Assembly (NCBI GenBank): GCA_963717075.1
Contig: CAVQVI010000010.1
Span: forward strand, 1-64,000
DNA from: JBGOTP01 sp963717075
Lineage (GTDB): Bacteria > Acidobacteriota > Vicinamibacteria > Vicinamibacterales > CAVVIG01
Length of the DNA stretch: 64,000 nucleotides
Direction: 5' to 3'
The notes below the pieces were generated by a model. The model was not told the origin of the DNA, ran no database searches, and saw only the letters and a list, made by a program, of their open reading frames with translations. Of this stretch, positions 47,532 through 55,923 are shown piece by piece (position 1 is the stretch's first letter; the number at the start of each line of letters is the position of its first letter). Position numbers and translations under genes: made by a program.

Positions 47532-49088
47532 ATGAAGACAAAACTCTGGACCGCAATGCTACTTTCCGTGCTTGTGGTCACTACGCTTGTGGGTTGCGCG
47601 CCCGCCGCCACGCCGACGGCGGCGCCCGCACTGCCCACAACGGCGCCTGCGCCAACTCAAGCGGCCGTGGAACCCTCAGCCACGTTGAGAATCTGGGCCG
47701 ACGACACGCGCACCCCGATCCTGCAAGGCCTGGCGGACCAATTCCTGGCCGACTACAACGTGCAGCTCGTCGTTGAGGATCTGGGTATCGTTCAAGACAT
47801 CCGCGCCCAGGTGCTGATCGCAGTGCCGGCCGGCGAGGGCCCCGACATCTACATCGGCGTGCACGACTGGCTGGGGGCACTAGTCGAGAGCGGCTTGGCA
47901 GCCCCGCTCGACCTGGGCGCCAAGGCCGACTCGTTCGTCCCCGCGGCGTTGGATGCCTTCACTTACACAGACGGCAAGCTCTATGGCGTGCCCTACGCCA
48001 CCGAGAATATGGGTTTCTTCTACAACACCGACCTGGTCGCGGAGCCGCCTACCACTTGGGACCAGGTGCTGGAGATCGGCCGTGCCCTGAAGGCCGAAGG
48101 CAAGGTTGATTACGCGATCGCCATCGCCGGGGATCCTGGCTACAACTCATTCCCGATGCAGTCGGCCTTTGGCGGGTATATCTTTGGCAAGGACGCGAAT
48201 GGCGCCTTGAATCCAAACGACATCGGCCTTGGCAGCGAGGCTGAGATCGCCGGGGTCAGCTGGATGAGAGACGCCGTCGTCGAAGGCCTGATGCCCGAAA
48301 CCACCGACCAGGAAACCAACTACGCCCTCTTCGAAACCGGCAAGATCCCGTTCATCATGACCGGTCCATGGCGGCTGGAGAACATTCGTGCTTCCGGTGT
48401 GCCCTATGCCATCGCCAACAGCTTCCCTGACAACGCAGCGCCACTCCTCGGCGTGCAGGGCTTCATCGTCAATCCCCTCAGCGAGAATGTCCTGCTGGCG
48501 CAGACCTTCCTGACCGAGTACATCGCCACCGACGCAGTGATGAAGACGCTCTACGAGACCGGAAATCGCCCGTCGGCGTTCAAGTCGGTCCTGGAGATCA
48601 CGGAAGACGCTGACCTGAAGGCGATGGGTTTGGCAGGCACGAACGCGGTCCCGATGCCGAACATCCCCGAGATGGGTTCGGTGTGGGGCGCATGGAACGC
48701 TGGCATCACCATCGCGATCACCGGTCAGGAGACGCCTGAGAAGGCCATGACCGACGCGACGCAGCAGATCAAGGACCTGATCGTCGGCGCGCTGAAGGGC
48801 ATGGTCAACCTGCCTGGCAGCTACCAGAATCAGGCTGGATGCGGCGCGGCCTGGGATCCTGCGTGCGCGGCAACCGCCATGACGAAGGGTGATGATGGGA
48901 TGTACCGCATCACCATCGAAATGCCTGCCGGCGACTGGGAGTACAAGGTCGCCCTGGACGGCAGTTGGGACGTCAACTACGGTTCGGATGGAGCTCTCGC
49001 CGGTCCCAACTATACGATCAGCGTGGCTGCGGCCGGCCCGGTGAACTTCGTCTACAATGCCGAAACGCACCTGGTCACAACCGAGTAA
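47532..49088 (+). CDS. ganS: Carbohydrate ABC transporter substrate-binding lipoprotein with C-terminal X25-like domain
   Basis: A 518-residue MalE/GanS-like receptor. The lipobox is VTTLVGCAP (Cys22), followed by an Ala/Pro/Thr linker. The SBP family 1 core reads LRIWADDTRTPILQGLADQFLADY, GPDIYIGVHDWLGALVESGL, YGVPYATENMGFFYNTDLV and PFIMTGPWRLENIRASGV, and ends near residue 415. The last 90 residues (GCGAAWDPACAATAMTKGDDGMYRITI, WEYKVALDGSWDVNYGSDG, GPVNFVYNAETHLV) look like the X25 module of pullulanases and some amylases, which is not a normal part of binding proteins. Galacto-oligosaccharide as ligand is inferred from the neighbouring GH53 and GH42. Confidence 0.9.
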   Translation: MKTKLWTAMLLSVLVVTTLVGCAPAATPTAAPALPTTAPAPTQAAVEPSATLRIWADDTRTPILQGLADQFLADYNVQLVVEDLGIVQDIRAQVLIAVPAGEGPDIYIGVHDWLGALVESGLAAPLDLGAKADSFVPAALDAFTYTDGKLYGVPYATENMGFFYNTDLVAEPPTTWDQVLEIGRALKAEGKVDYAIAIAGDPGYNSFPMQSAFGGYIFGKDANGALNPNDIGLGSEAEIAGVSWMRDAVVEGLMPETTDQETNYALFETGKIPFIMTGPWRLENIRASGVPYAIANSFPDNAAPLLGVQGFIVNPLSENVLLAQTFLTEYIATDAVMKTLYETGNRPSAFKSVLEITEDADLKAMGLAGTNAVPMPNIPEMGSVWGAWNAGITIAITGQETPEKAMTDATQQIKDLIVGALKGMVNLPGSYQNQAGCGAAWDPACAATAMTKGDDGMYRITIEMPAGDWEYKVALDGSWDVNYGSDGALAGPNYTISVAAAGPVNFVYNAETHLVTTE

Positions 49089-49101
49089 TCCGCCCGCCTA
49101 G

Positions 49102-49131
49102 AGTGAAGGCCGAGGCTCCTCGGCCTTCACT
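49102..49131 (+). terminator. Hairpin terminator/attenuator between ganS and ganP
   Basis: A 12-13-bp stem (about 49102-49114 with 49119-49131, short loop) followed by TTCTTTCCCC. It lies 14 bp after the binding-protein gene and probably lowers permease expression relative to the receptor. Confidence 0.7.
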
Positions 49132-49169
49132 TCTTTCCCCCCGCTGGACGAATGCCCGGAGGTGAGCCC

Positions 49170-50768
49170 ATGGCTGTGCATGCCTCCCCGAAGACCCTCC
49201 AGACAGTGGCCTTATCCCCGAAGCGATTTTTGCCTCGGCTCGCAAGCTTCGCCTTTCTGATCGCGCTCGACGCCGCGGTGCTCTGGTTCCTCCAAAGACT
49301 GCTCGCGCTCGGCTACCTGCCCTTCGCGGCCGCGCTCTTTATCATTACGGCCTTCGTGAACTTCGTGATCCTGCGCCGGCAGGCGTACCCTGTGCGGTGG
49401 ATGGTCATCGGGTTGGTCTTCATGGCCTTGTTTGTGATCTACCCAATCATCTTCACGGTGTGGGTCTCGTTCACGAACTATGGCGAGGGCCATTTCGTCA
49501 CCAGGGAACAGGCCACGGCCCAGATCCTGGCCGAGAAGTATCTGCCGCCAGCAGGCAAGGCTTATTCCTGGACGGCCTTTGTTTCCCCCGAAGGGGAGTA
49601 CGCCCTGTGGCTCACGGACGCCGAGGGCAACGGATACCTGGCGAAAGTGGGCGAAGCACTCACCCAACCCAAGGCGGGCGAGATGGGGATCGGGGCATTC
49701 GACGCCAAAGGCATCCCGGCAACGATCGAGGGCTACAAGAGACTAAACGCCATCCTGGCAGCCACGGACAAGAACCTCTCACAGATCCAATTTGGCGAGG
49801 CGGGGAGGACCATCCAGGTCCGATCCCCGTCGGAGGCAGCGGAGCTTCTGCCTCTGTACGCCTATGATCCGGATCTGGATGCCATGATCAGTCAGGAGAC
49901 CGGGGTTGTGTATCGCAACCTGCGGGGCACGTTCACCTCGCCGGACGGCGTGATCCTCCGACCTGGCTTTATGGAGACGGTCGGGGTCGCCAATTTCAAA
50001 GAGTTCTTCACCAGCCCGGCCCTGCGCGGCCCTCTGGTCCGCATCGTTGCCTGGAACTTCGCCTTCGCCTTCTTCAGCCTGCTGCTGAACTTCTCTCTCG
50101 GGCTGGCCATCGCCGTCCTGTTCAACGAGCGGTCCTTCCCCTTCAAGAAGCTCATCCGCTCCCTGCTGATCGTTCCTTATACCGTCCCTGCTCTGATCAC
50201 GATCCTGATCTGGCGCGGGATGCTGTATCCCCCCCTAGGTGTGTTCTACCGCTCCCTGGAAGGGTTGTTTGGGTGGGCGCCGCCCTGGTTCACCGACGCG
50301 GGGTGGGCCAAGGTGGCCATCCTGATCGTCAACCTCTGGCTGAGCTATCCCTACTTCATGCTGATCTGCAGCGGGGCGCTGCAATCCATCTCGGAAGACT
50401 ACTACCATGCAGCACAGGTGGATGGTGCCAGCCCCTGGCAGCAATTCTGGAACATCACTTTGCCGCTTCTACTGGTCGCAGTCGGGCCGCTGTTGGTGGC
50501 CTCCTTCACCTTCAACTTCAACAACTTCAATCTGATCTACCTCTTCAACCTCGGCGGCCCACCCATGTCCGGGACGCCCACCCCGGCGGGGCACACGGAT
50601 ATTCTGATCAGCTACGTGTACAACTTGGCCTTCACGGCCGGCCGTGGCGGCGTCAACTACGGGTTCGCCTCGGCGATCACCATCGTCATCTTCTTCATCG
50701 TGGGCGCCATCACCCTGTTCCAGTTCCGCTACACCCGTATGTGGGAGGAGGTCAGCGAGAATGTCTAG
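49170..50768 (+). CDS. ganP: Carbohydrate ABC transporter permease (MalF/GanP type)
   Basis: A 532-residue permease. Three N-terminal helices are followed by a large extracytoplasmic P2-like loop (residues about 105-265, from VSFTNYGEGHFVTREQ), as in MalF and GanP. The permease core starts at FKEFFTSPALRGPLVRIVAWNFAF, and the ATPase-contact EAA loop is EDYYHAAQVDGASPWQQFWNITLPLL. It ends with AITLFQFRYTRMWEEVSENV. ATG 49170 is chosen over 49152 because GGAGGTGA lies at the right distance. The ganQ start lies within its last codons. No MalK-type ATPase is present, so a shared MsmX/MalK-like ATPase encoded elsewhere is implied. Confidence 0.93.
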   Translation: MAVHASPKTLQTVALSPKRFLPRLASFAFLIALDAAVLWFLQRLLALGYLPFAAALFIITAFVNFVILRRQAYPVRWMVIGLVFMALFVIYPIIFTVWVSFTNYGEGHFVTREQATAQILAEKYLPPAGKAYSWTAFVSPEGEYALWLTDAEGNGYLAKVGEALTQPKAGEMGIGAFDAKGIPATIEGYKRLNAILAATDKNLSQIQFGEAGRTIQVRSPSEAAELLPLYAYDPDLDAMISQETGVVYRNLRGTFTSPDGVILRPGFMETVGVANFKEFFTSPALRGPLVRIVAWNFAFAFFSLLLNFSLGLAIAVLFNERSFPFKKLIRSLLIVPYTVPALITILIWRGMLYPPLGVFYRSLEGLFGWAPPWFTDAGWAKVAILIVNLWLSYPYFMLICSGALQSISEDYYHAAQVDGASPWQQFWNITLPLLLVAVGPLLVASFTFNFNNFNLIYLFNLGGPPMSGTPTPAGHTDILISYVYNLAFTAGRGGVNYGFASAITIVIFFIVGAITLFQFRYTRMWEEVSENV

Positions 50769-51657
50769 TCTATCTTCCCTCCAACGGCTGCAGGGCTCTG
50801 CCAAGGCGCAGCGCCGTTTCGGCACTGCCATGCGCCTGATTGTAGCCGTCATACTGATTGCCTTCTCGGTCTTCCCGATCCTGTGGATGATCTCCGCCTC
50901 CCTCAACCCGACCGGCACGCTGGCGACCCAGAACTCTGATCCCAAAGAACGCAGGGGTGGGGAACTACCGAGAACTGCTGGCTTCGGTGGAATTCCCTTT
51001 CTGGAAGTGGTTTGGAAACTCCATCAAGATCGCCTCGATCACATCGGTGCTTTCCCTGAGCATCACCACGATCGCCGCGTATGCATTCTCGCGCTTTCGC
51101 TTCCGGGGTCGCCTGACCATGCTCAAAGGGATCCTGCTTCTCAATGTGTTCCCCGGCCTGCTGGCGCTGGTGGCCACGTTCCTGATGATCTCGCAGATCG
51201 GCGATGTCATCCCCTTCCTTGGCCTGAACACCCACACCGGCCTGATCCTCGTGTACTTGGGGGGCGCGATGGGTGTCAACATCTGGCTGATGAAGGGTTT
51301 TCTCGACACCATCCCGCGTGATCTGGACGAGGCGGCGATGGTGGAAGGGGCATCCAACTGGCAGATCTTCACCCGCCTGATTCTGCCGCTGTTGCGCCCG
51401 ATCCTGATCGTCATCGCCATTCTCAACTACATCGGCACCTACGGGGAGTTCATCCTGGCGCGGGTGCTGCTCAAGAGCACCGAGCAGTACACCCTGATGG
51501 TCGGCCTGCAGCGGTTTCGCCGGGGCGCAATTTCGAGCACGGTGGGGTGTGTTCGCGGCCGGCGCGTTGATCGGCGCGGTGCCGATCATGATCATCTACC
51601 TCGCCCTGCAAGACCAGATTGTCGGGAGGCCTGACACAGGGCGCGGTGAAAGGCTAG
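50761..51657 (+). CDS. ganQ: Carbohydrate ABC transporter permease (MalG/GanQ type), three frameshifts
   Basis: A MalG-like permease of about 298 residues after correction. The first helix is LIVAVILIAFSVFPILWMISASLNP. The frame breaks near 50,935 (then LIPKNAGVGNYRELL, FPFWKWFGNSIKIA), near 51,508 (then WGVFAAGALIGAVPIMIIYLALQ) and near 51,626 (then GGLTQGAVKG, the usual MalG end); stop at 51655-51657. Each break is undone by removing one base. The EAA loop reads PRDLDEAAMVEGASNWQIFTRLILPLL. It overlaps ganP by 8 bp. This is the last gene of the Chloroflexota-like part. Confidence 0.87.
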
Positions 51658-51727
51658 TCGCCCTGGCGAGGGCCCCACCTGAGTGCGGGGCGAGCCCCCG
51701 CACGAGCTTCCCACGGTTTAAATCAAG

Positions 51728-51749
51728 AGAGCGGGTAACCGCTCTTCTT
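51728..51749 (+). terminator. Terminator-like hairpin downstream of ganQ
   Basis: A 7-bp perfect stem (51728-51734 with 51739-51745) with GTAA tetraloop, followed by TCTTCGTT. It lies inside the short stretch where the window changes character. Confidence 0.45.
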
Positions 51750-51802
51750 CGTTAACCCGACCTTGGGCATCTTCCGGTTCACGAGGGCACACAGGCCGAA
51801 GG

Positions 51803-52258
51803 TCGCCTTCCGCCGGACCCGGCACGCACGTCCTGCACTACCTCGCGCGGTACACCCACCGCGTCGCTATTTCCAATCACCGGCTCGTCGATGTCACCAC
51901 CGACGCCGTCTCGTTTCGGTGGAAGGACTATCGCCACGGCAGCCAGATCAAGACGCTGACGCTCGACGTCGACGAGTTTCTCCGTCGCTTCCTCGTGCAC
52001 GTGCTCCCGAAGCGCTTCGTCCGCATCCGCTACTTCGGGTTTCTCGCCTCGCGTACGCGCACCCGCGAGCTGGCCCAGTGTCGCCACGCACTCGCCGTCG
52101 CGCCACCGCCGCCCGTCGAACCCCTCGTCCTCGCCGCGCCACGCGCGTCGTGGCCCTGTCCGAAATGTGGCGCGCCCATGCGCCTCGTCGAACGGTTGAC
52201 CGCGCGACAGCTGGTCCTGGCAGCCTTCCTCGCCGACGTCCTCCATGACAGCTCCTAG
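51803..52258 (+). pseudogene. 3' part of an IS91-family (Y2) transposase
   Basis: The frame encodes about 150 residues matching the C-terminal third of IS91/IS801/IS1294 transposases: GTHVLHYLARYTHRVAISNHRLV, VSFRWKDYRHGSQIKTLTLDVDEFLRRFLVHVLPKRFVRIRYFGF. The tail holds CPKCGAPMRL, half of a zinc ribbon. The N-terminal zinc finger and the two catalytic Tyr of the rolling-circle domain are missing, because upstream sequence does not continue the protein beyond about 51,800. It is therefore truncated exactly where the Chloroflexota-like sequence ends. Confidence 0.85.
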
Positions 52259-52607
52259 CACACACCCGCGCTCCGCCAGGCGGCCCAGATCACGCGTGCA
52301 CGCGCGGACACCGGAGGTCTGTCCGCCGGCCGGCGCCAAGGCCCGCGTCCCCCCGTCACGACCCGTCGGCGCGTCGTCAGCGTCGCTCTCAGCGACTCCA
52401 CACGTCGGCGCACGCTCAAACGCCGGTGGTCCGCACGATTGAACGCACATAGCTGAAGGGCCGCGTCCGCCGCAAACGCCAGCGGCTTGGTCCAAACGAC
52501 TCTATCGAAAGTGACCCGGCGCTCCGCATCGGAGCTGACGCGAGCGTCTGTGCGCCGGGTCACTCCCGATAGAGTCCTACCGTTACACGAGAGTTAGACT
52601 TTGCTTG
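52259..52607. repeat. Gene-free stretch with an imperfect 25-bp inverted repeat (52498-52576)
   Basis: Arms 52498-52522 and 52552-52576 pair over 10 bp (GACTCTATCG), then a 3-nt mismatch, then 12 bp (GTGACCCGGCGC), with a 29-nt loop. The element is 79 bp long in all. A GTTAGAC box resembling an integron attC R' site stands at 52593-52599, nine bases before the lnu-like start. I cannot find the matching RYYYAAC. The remainder of the stretch has no gene. Confidence 0.6.
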
Positions 52608-53108
52608 ATGGACGCGACAGAAGTCGTTGACTTGATGGACTTCCTCGAAGCGAACGGGCTTGAGGTGCACATCGACGGCGGGTGGGCCGTGGACGCCCTG
52701 CTCGGAGAGCAGACTCGAGGCCACGCCGACGTGGACATCGCCGTACCGCATCGGCAAGTGCAGCGACTGCGCCGCTTGATGGCGACTCGCGGGTTTCGTG
52801 AGAGGCCTCAAGCCGATTCGTGGGCGTGCAACTTCGTGCTCGTTGACGGGGATGATCATCGTCTTGACGTTCACTCCTACACACTCGATGCCGACGGTAA
52901 GAACGTATTCGGCGTGCCCTACACCGCTGAGCAGCTGACCGGCAGCAGAGTCATTGCCGGAAGGCCGGTGCGCTGTATCGATCCAGAATCGCTTGTGAAG
53001 TTTCACACTGGTTACGAGGTGGCCGAGAAGGACTATCGCGATGTGCGGCTGCTCTGTGAGCGATTCGGATTGCTTCTTCCGGAGCAGTTCCGAAGATTCT
53101 CGAAATGA
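52608..53108 (+). CDS. Lincosamide-nucleotidyltransferase-like protein (LnuA type)
   Basis: A 166-residue nucleotidyltransferase-fold protein. The motif GGWAVDALLGEQTRGHADVDIAV has the GGW core and metal-binding Asp41/Asp43. The middle (HRLDVHSYTLDADGKNVFGVPYTAEQL) and the end (CIDPESLVKFHTGYEVAEKDYRDVRLLCERF) match the layout of LnuA/LinA, which adenylylate lincosamides. Distant relatives include AadA/2''-ANT and uncharacterised MNT proteins, so resistance is not proven. It stands alone, with an attC-like R' box upstream. Confidence 0.8.
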   Translation: MDATEVVDLMDFLEANGLEVHIDGGWAVDALLGEQTRGHADVDIAVPHRQVQRLRRLMATRGFRERPQADSWACNFVLVDGDDHRLDVHSYTLDADGKNVFGVPYTAEQLTGSRVIAGRPVRCIDPESLVKFHTGYEVAEKDYRDVRLLCERFGLLLPEQFRRFSK

Positions 53109-53267
53109 TCTTCCGGCTCGTACGAGGATGTACGAGTCCCCTATCACGTGGAATCCGGTGGTTGGGCTCGCTTGATCGGCGTTGATCGGGAGTAAGGGTG
53201 CTTCGCTGGACTCAGTAGAGGCCCAGGTATGCACCGAGCGTCCGATAAGCTTCGTTCAGGTCGTTCT

Positions 53268-53813
53268 CTAAGTAGGGACATCGCGTTTGATGTCAGGCGG
53301 CAGCATGGTGCTGACCCAAAGCTTCTTGCCCTGCTCCTCGACTTGGCGGCCCAAAACTGGTTCGCCCCCCATGGCCTTCACGAACCGTTCTACCGCCTGC
53401 TCCAGGGCGGCGATCAGATTGACCGGATTCACAATTACATGTGGCCGCTCCACGCTCGGTTTGAGCGCGAAATCGTTCCAGCGATACCAAATCTCATGAA
53501 TCTCTCCTGCCCGACTGGCTCTCGACTCAGCGGTTTGCGAATGCAGTAGCGCACATCGAGATCCCCACAACGTCTTGGATGTCACCTCGGCTGGCCGATC
53601 TGGCCAACTCGGAAGGAGATATCTGTCCACCCACTGTTCGAAGTCATCGCCCGTGGAATCACCGTCCGGATTCTTACGAGCGAGCCAGGCCAGCCCGTCG
53701 ACCGTGGCGAAAAAGAGCATCAGCGCCGGAAGCACCAGACCGTCCTTCAGTAACAATTCCACGGCTCTGCGTAACTTCGTAAGCTGGAATTGAAGCGCCT
53801 GATCTCCGGTCAT
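53268..53813 (-). CDS. Hypothetical helical protein with an R-x4-H motif
   Basis: A 181-residue protein with no recognised family. The first half is helical (LQFQLTKLRRAVELLLKDGLVLPALMLFFATVDGLAWLAR). A motif R86-x4-H91 (SRCALLHSQTAES) has the spacing of the HEPN RNase signature and sits between helices, as in HEPN domains. The C-terminal part, ALEQAVERFVKAMGGEPV, is another helix. It converges on the nucleotidyltransferase gene. HEPN membership is a hypothesis only. Confidence 0.65.
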   Translation of the reverse strand: MTGDQALQFQLTKLRRAVELLLKDGLVLPALMLFFATVDGLAWLARKNPDGDSTGDDFEQWVDRYLLPSWPDRPAEVTSKTLWGSRCALLHSQTAESRASRAGEIHEIWYRWNDFALKPSVERPHVIVNPVNLIAALEQAVERFVKAMGGEPVLGRQVEEQGKKLWVSTMLPPDIKRDVPT

Positions 53814-53837
53814 TGCTGTGAGAGAATGACTGCGGGT

Positions 53838-54254
53838 TCAGACTTCTCCGTTATTCGCCAAGCGGATGAAGGCTTCCAGTGTTACGACGTGCACGAATCT
53901 CGCGTGAATCAAGTGCTCGTTGAGCGCGCCTGACGTGTAATAGTCGCGCAGCGTCCAACCATCGCCCCCGAGCACTAGATAGGCGCGCGACGCAAGGTCC
54001 GCGCGAACGGCATCGGCCAAGCACATTACCTCGAACGGAACCTTTTGCTCGGCCGTCCCGCTCGTTTGCTGCCACTTCAGCGAGACGAGGACCTTCTCGC
54101 CGTCCTTCTCCGCGACCGCGTCGACGTTGTGAACGCCGCCGCCGCACCGCGTGCCGACGCGCACTTGCTTGGTGAAGCTGTAGCCACCGCGCGTCAGCGC
54201 CGGCAGCACCATCGCCTCGAGCACAGCACCGGTGTTGGTGTTCCTGGGTGTCAC
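53838..54254 (-). CDS. Probable type II restriction endonuclease (PD-(D/E)XK-like)
   Basis: A 138-residue protein coded directly after the adenine methyltransferase, with GTG 54254 overlapping its stop by 4 bp. It begins TNTGAVLEAMVLPALTRGGYSF. The likely active site is VDAVAEKDGEKVLVSLKWQQTSGTAEQKVPFEV, in which Asp and Lys of a D...x-x-K nuclease site are in place, although Ser stands where Glu is usual. Similar small nucleases with KWQ-x-SGTAE motifs are found beside D12-class methyltransferases. The recognition sequence is unknown. Confidence 0.7.
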   Translation of the reverse strand: MTPRNTNTGAVLEAMVLPALTRGGYSFTKQVRVGTRCGGGVHNVDAVAEKDGEKVLVSLKWQQTSGTAEQKVPFEVMCLADAVRADLASRAYLVLGGDGWTLRDYYTSGALNEHLIHARFVHVVTLEAFIRLANNGEV

Positions 54255-55048
54255 AAATTGCGCGTGCCCATGATTTCGCGGGCGGGCGAACGGTCGCCCG
54301 TGCAACTAATGCGGCGGGGCGCCTCAAGGAATTGCACGCCGAATTTGAGCTTCCGGTAGAGGGCCTCAATGCGCGGAGTTGCCTGATTCACGAGCACCAC
54401 CGGTCCCCGGTGCTTTGCCAGCCATTCAGCGGTTCGTAATTGGTCGTCCCAGGTGAACCCACCCTTGGCATACTGCGTGAACTCCACGTCGTAGGGCGGG
54501 TCGGCGTAGACGAAGTCGCTGCGATCGATGGGGACCGCTTCGATATCACTATTCGTAAACGTCCAGTCCGCGAAAACGTCTCGGTAGGGCGTGAAATCGC
54601 TCGTGTAGCCGATGCGGGCGTAACGGCCGAACGGCACGTTGAACTCGCCGCTTCGGTTGAAACGACACAGTCCGTTGAAACCCGTGCGATTCAAGTAGTA
54701 AAACAAGGCCGCCGCTTCTCGACTCTCACCCTTCCCGCTTGCGAGCAGTTCGTTGAATTGCTCACGATGGCGGTAGAACAGCGCCTCGTTGTTTTTCATC
54801 ACCAGATCGACGCGGAGGCCCTTCTGGAGCCAGCGGTAAAAATGGATGAGGTGCTCGTTCGCATCATTGAGCAGAGCCCGGTTGGGCGACAGCCCGAGTG
54901 TCACGGCGAGTCCACCGCAGAACGGTTCGACGAGACGTCGGCGGGCGTGCGGTTCCCACAACGGGCGCAGATACGGCACCTGCCACCGCTTTCCTCCCGC
55001 CCACTTCAGTGGAGGGCGGAGAGGGGCCGGCAGGGCGATTGTCGGCAT
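54251..55048 (-). CDS. D12-class N6-adenine DNA methyltransferase (Dam family)
   Basis: A 265-residue methyltransferase. It opens with PPLKWAGGKRWQVPYL, then the SAM-binding motif VEPFCGGLAVTLGL (FxGxG), NDANEHLIHFYRWLQ, FYYLNRTGFNGLCRFNRSGEFNVPFG (family signature), and the catalytic DPPY at residues 183-186. These enzymes methylate adenine in short sites such as GATC or GATATC. Overlap with the downstream nuclease gene makes this a restriction-modification operon, methyltransferase first. Confidence 0.93.
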   Translation of the reverse strand: MPTIALPAPLRPPLKWAGGKRWQVPYLRPLWEPHARRRLVEPFCGGLAVTLGLSPNRALLNDANEHLIHFYRWLQKGLRVDLVMKNNEALFYRHREQFNELLASGKGESREAAALFYYLNRTGFNGLCRFNRSGEFNVPFGRYARIGYTSDFTPYRDVFADWTFTNSDIEAVPIDRSDFVYADPPYDVEFTQYAKGGFTWDDQLRTAEWLAKHRGPVVLVNQATPRIEALYRKLKFGVQFLEAPRRISCTGDRSPAREIMGTRNL

Positions 55049-55383
55049 GTGAGCGTCAGTTTACCCGAGGCCGTGTCAGGCTGGGTCACGCCATTGTTGC
55101 CAAGTTGTGGTCCATGGTCGCGGCGCGAACACCCCATGAACAGACAGAACACCATGACAGATCAGACTCAGATCAGATTGAAAAGTCTACGCTTGCCCTT
55201 GGTGCCCTTGTTGTAGAGACGTTCGATACCCGCACGTTCGGGGACGAGTCTCCTCGCGCGCCTGCCGCAACCTGAGCGTGCTGCGAGGCCACCCGTCTCG
55301 GGGGGGGTTGCACACGGCGAGGATCCGGTTAACGTTAAGGTAAAGCATCAGGTGCTTCACTTTGCTTCGCGGAAAGGAGCTGC
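55049..55383. promoter_or_regulatory. Intergenic region with a palindromic TTAACGTTAA site
   Basis: No gene is seen. The 10-bp palindrome TTAACGTTAA (55329-55338) lies 46 bp before the HTH gene and could be an operator. The start of that gene is preceded by GGAAAGGAG. Confidence 0.4.
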
Positions 55384-55923
55384 ATGGCACGGCCCAAGAT
55401 CGATCCCGACGCGCTCCGCGCCTACCTCGACGCCGGACACACCCAAGCCGAGGCCGCCCGCGCGTTCGGGGTGTCCAAACCGGCCATCTATCAACGGCTG
55501 AAGAAGCTGACGCGACTGACCTCCCAGGTCGTGGCGCTGGAGAAGGCCGGTGCCGTGGTTGAAGAGAAGATGACCGCCACCGCCCGCCTCGAACGCGTGC
55601 AGCAGGTGATCGATGGCGAACTCGCTTGGGCCGTCGACCAAGCCCGCCAGCCGGGTGCCGATCGCGGCGCGCTGGCCGACGTCATCCTCCGCATGGCTGG
55701 CGAGGTCCGGCAGCAGCTCGGGTTGCAACTCTCGATCTCCCGCACCCTCGTCGATCTCCGCGTCGTCCAGGAGTTCCAGGAGAGCGTCGTCGAGGTCATT
55801 CGTGAGGAATCGCCAGAGACCGCGCAGCGCATCGTCGCCCGGCTGAAGGCGCGCCGCGCGCTCCGCCCGAGCGCCGACCTGCCGTCGCTCTCAGGAGGAT
55901 CAACACATGCCGTTCTGGCATGA
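55384..55923 (+). CDS. HTH protein resembling a phage terminase small subunit
   Basis: A 179-residue protein. Residues 10-40 form a helix-turn-helix: LRAYLDAGHTQAEAARAFGVSKPAIYQRLKKL. The remainder is helical (ARLERVQQVIDGELAWAVDQARQ, ALADVILRMAGEVRQQLGLQLSISRTLVDLRVVQEFQESVVEVIREESP), a plan shared by phage terminase small subunits and related DNA-packaging or mobile-element regulators. No large terminase, portal or capsid gene is visible nearby. The next gene starts inside its last codons. Confidence 0.65.
   Translation: MARPKIDPDALRAYLDAGHTQAEAARAFGVSKPAIYQRLKKLTRLTSQVVALEKAGAVVEEKMTATARLERVQQVIDGELAWAVDQARQPGADRGALADVILRMAGEVRQQLGLQLSISRTLVDLRVVQEFQESVVEVIREESPETAQRIVARLKARRALRPSADLPSLSGGSTHAVLA

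Noticed and set aside
53109..53160. attC site downstream of the lnu-like gene
   Set aside because: A CTCGTAC/GTACGAG hairpin is present, but the R and L boxes needed for attC are not.
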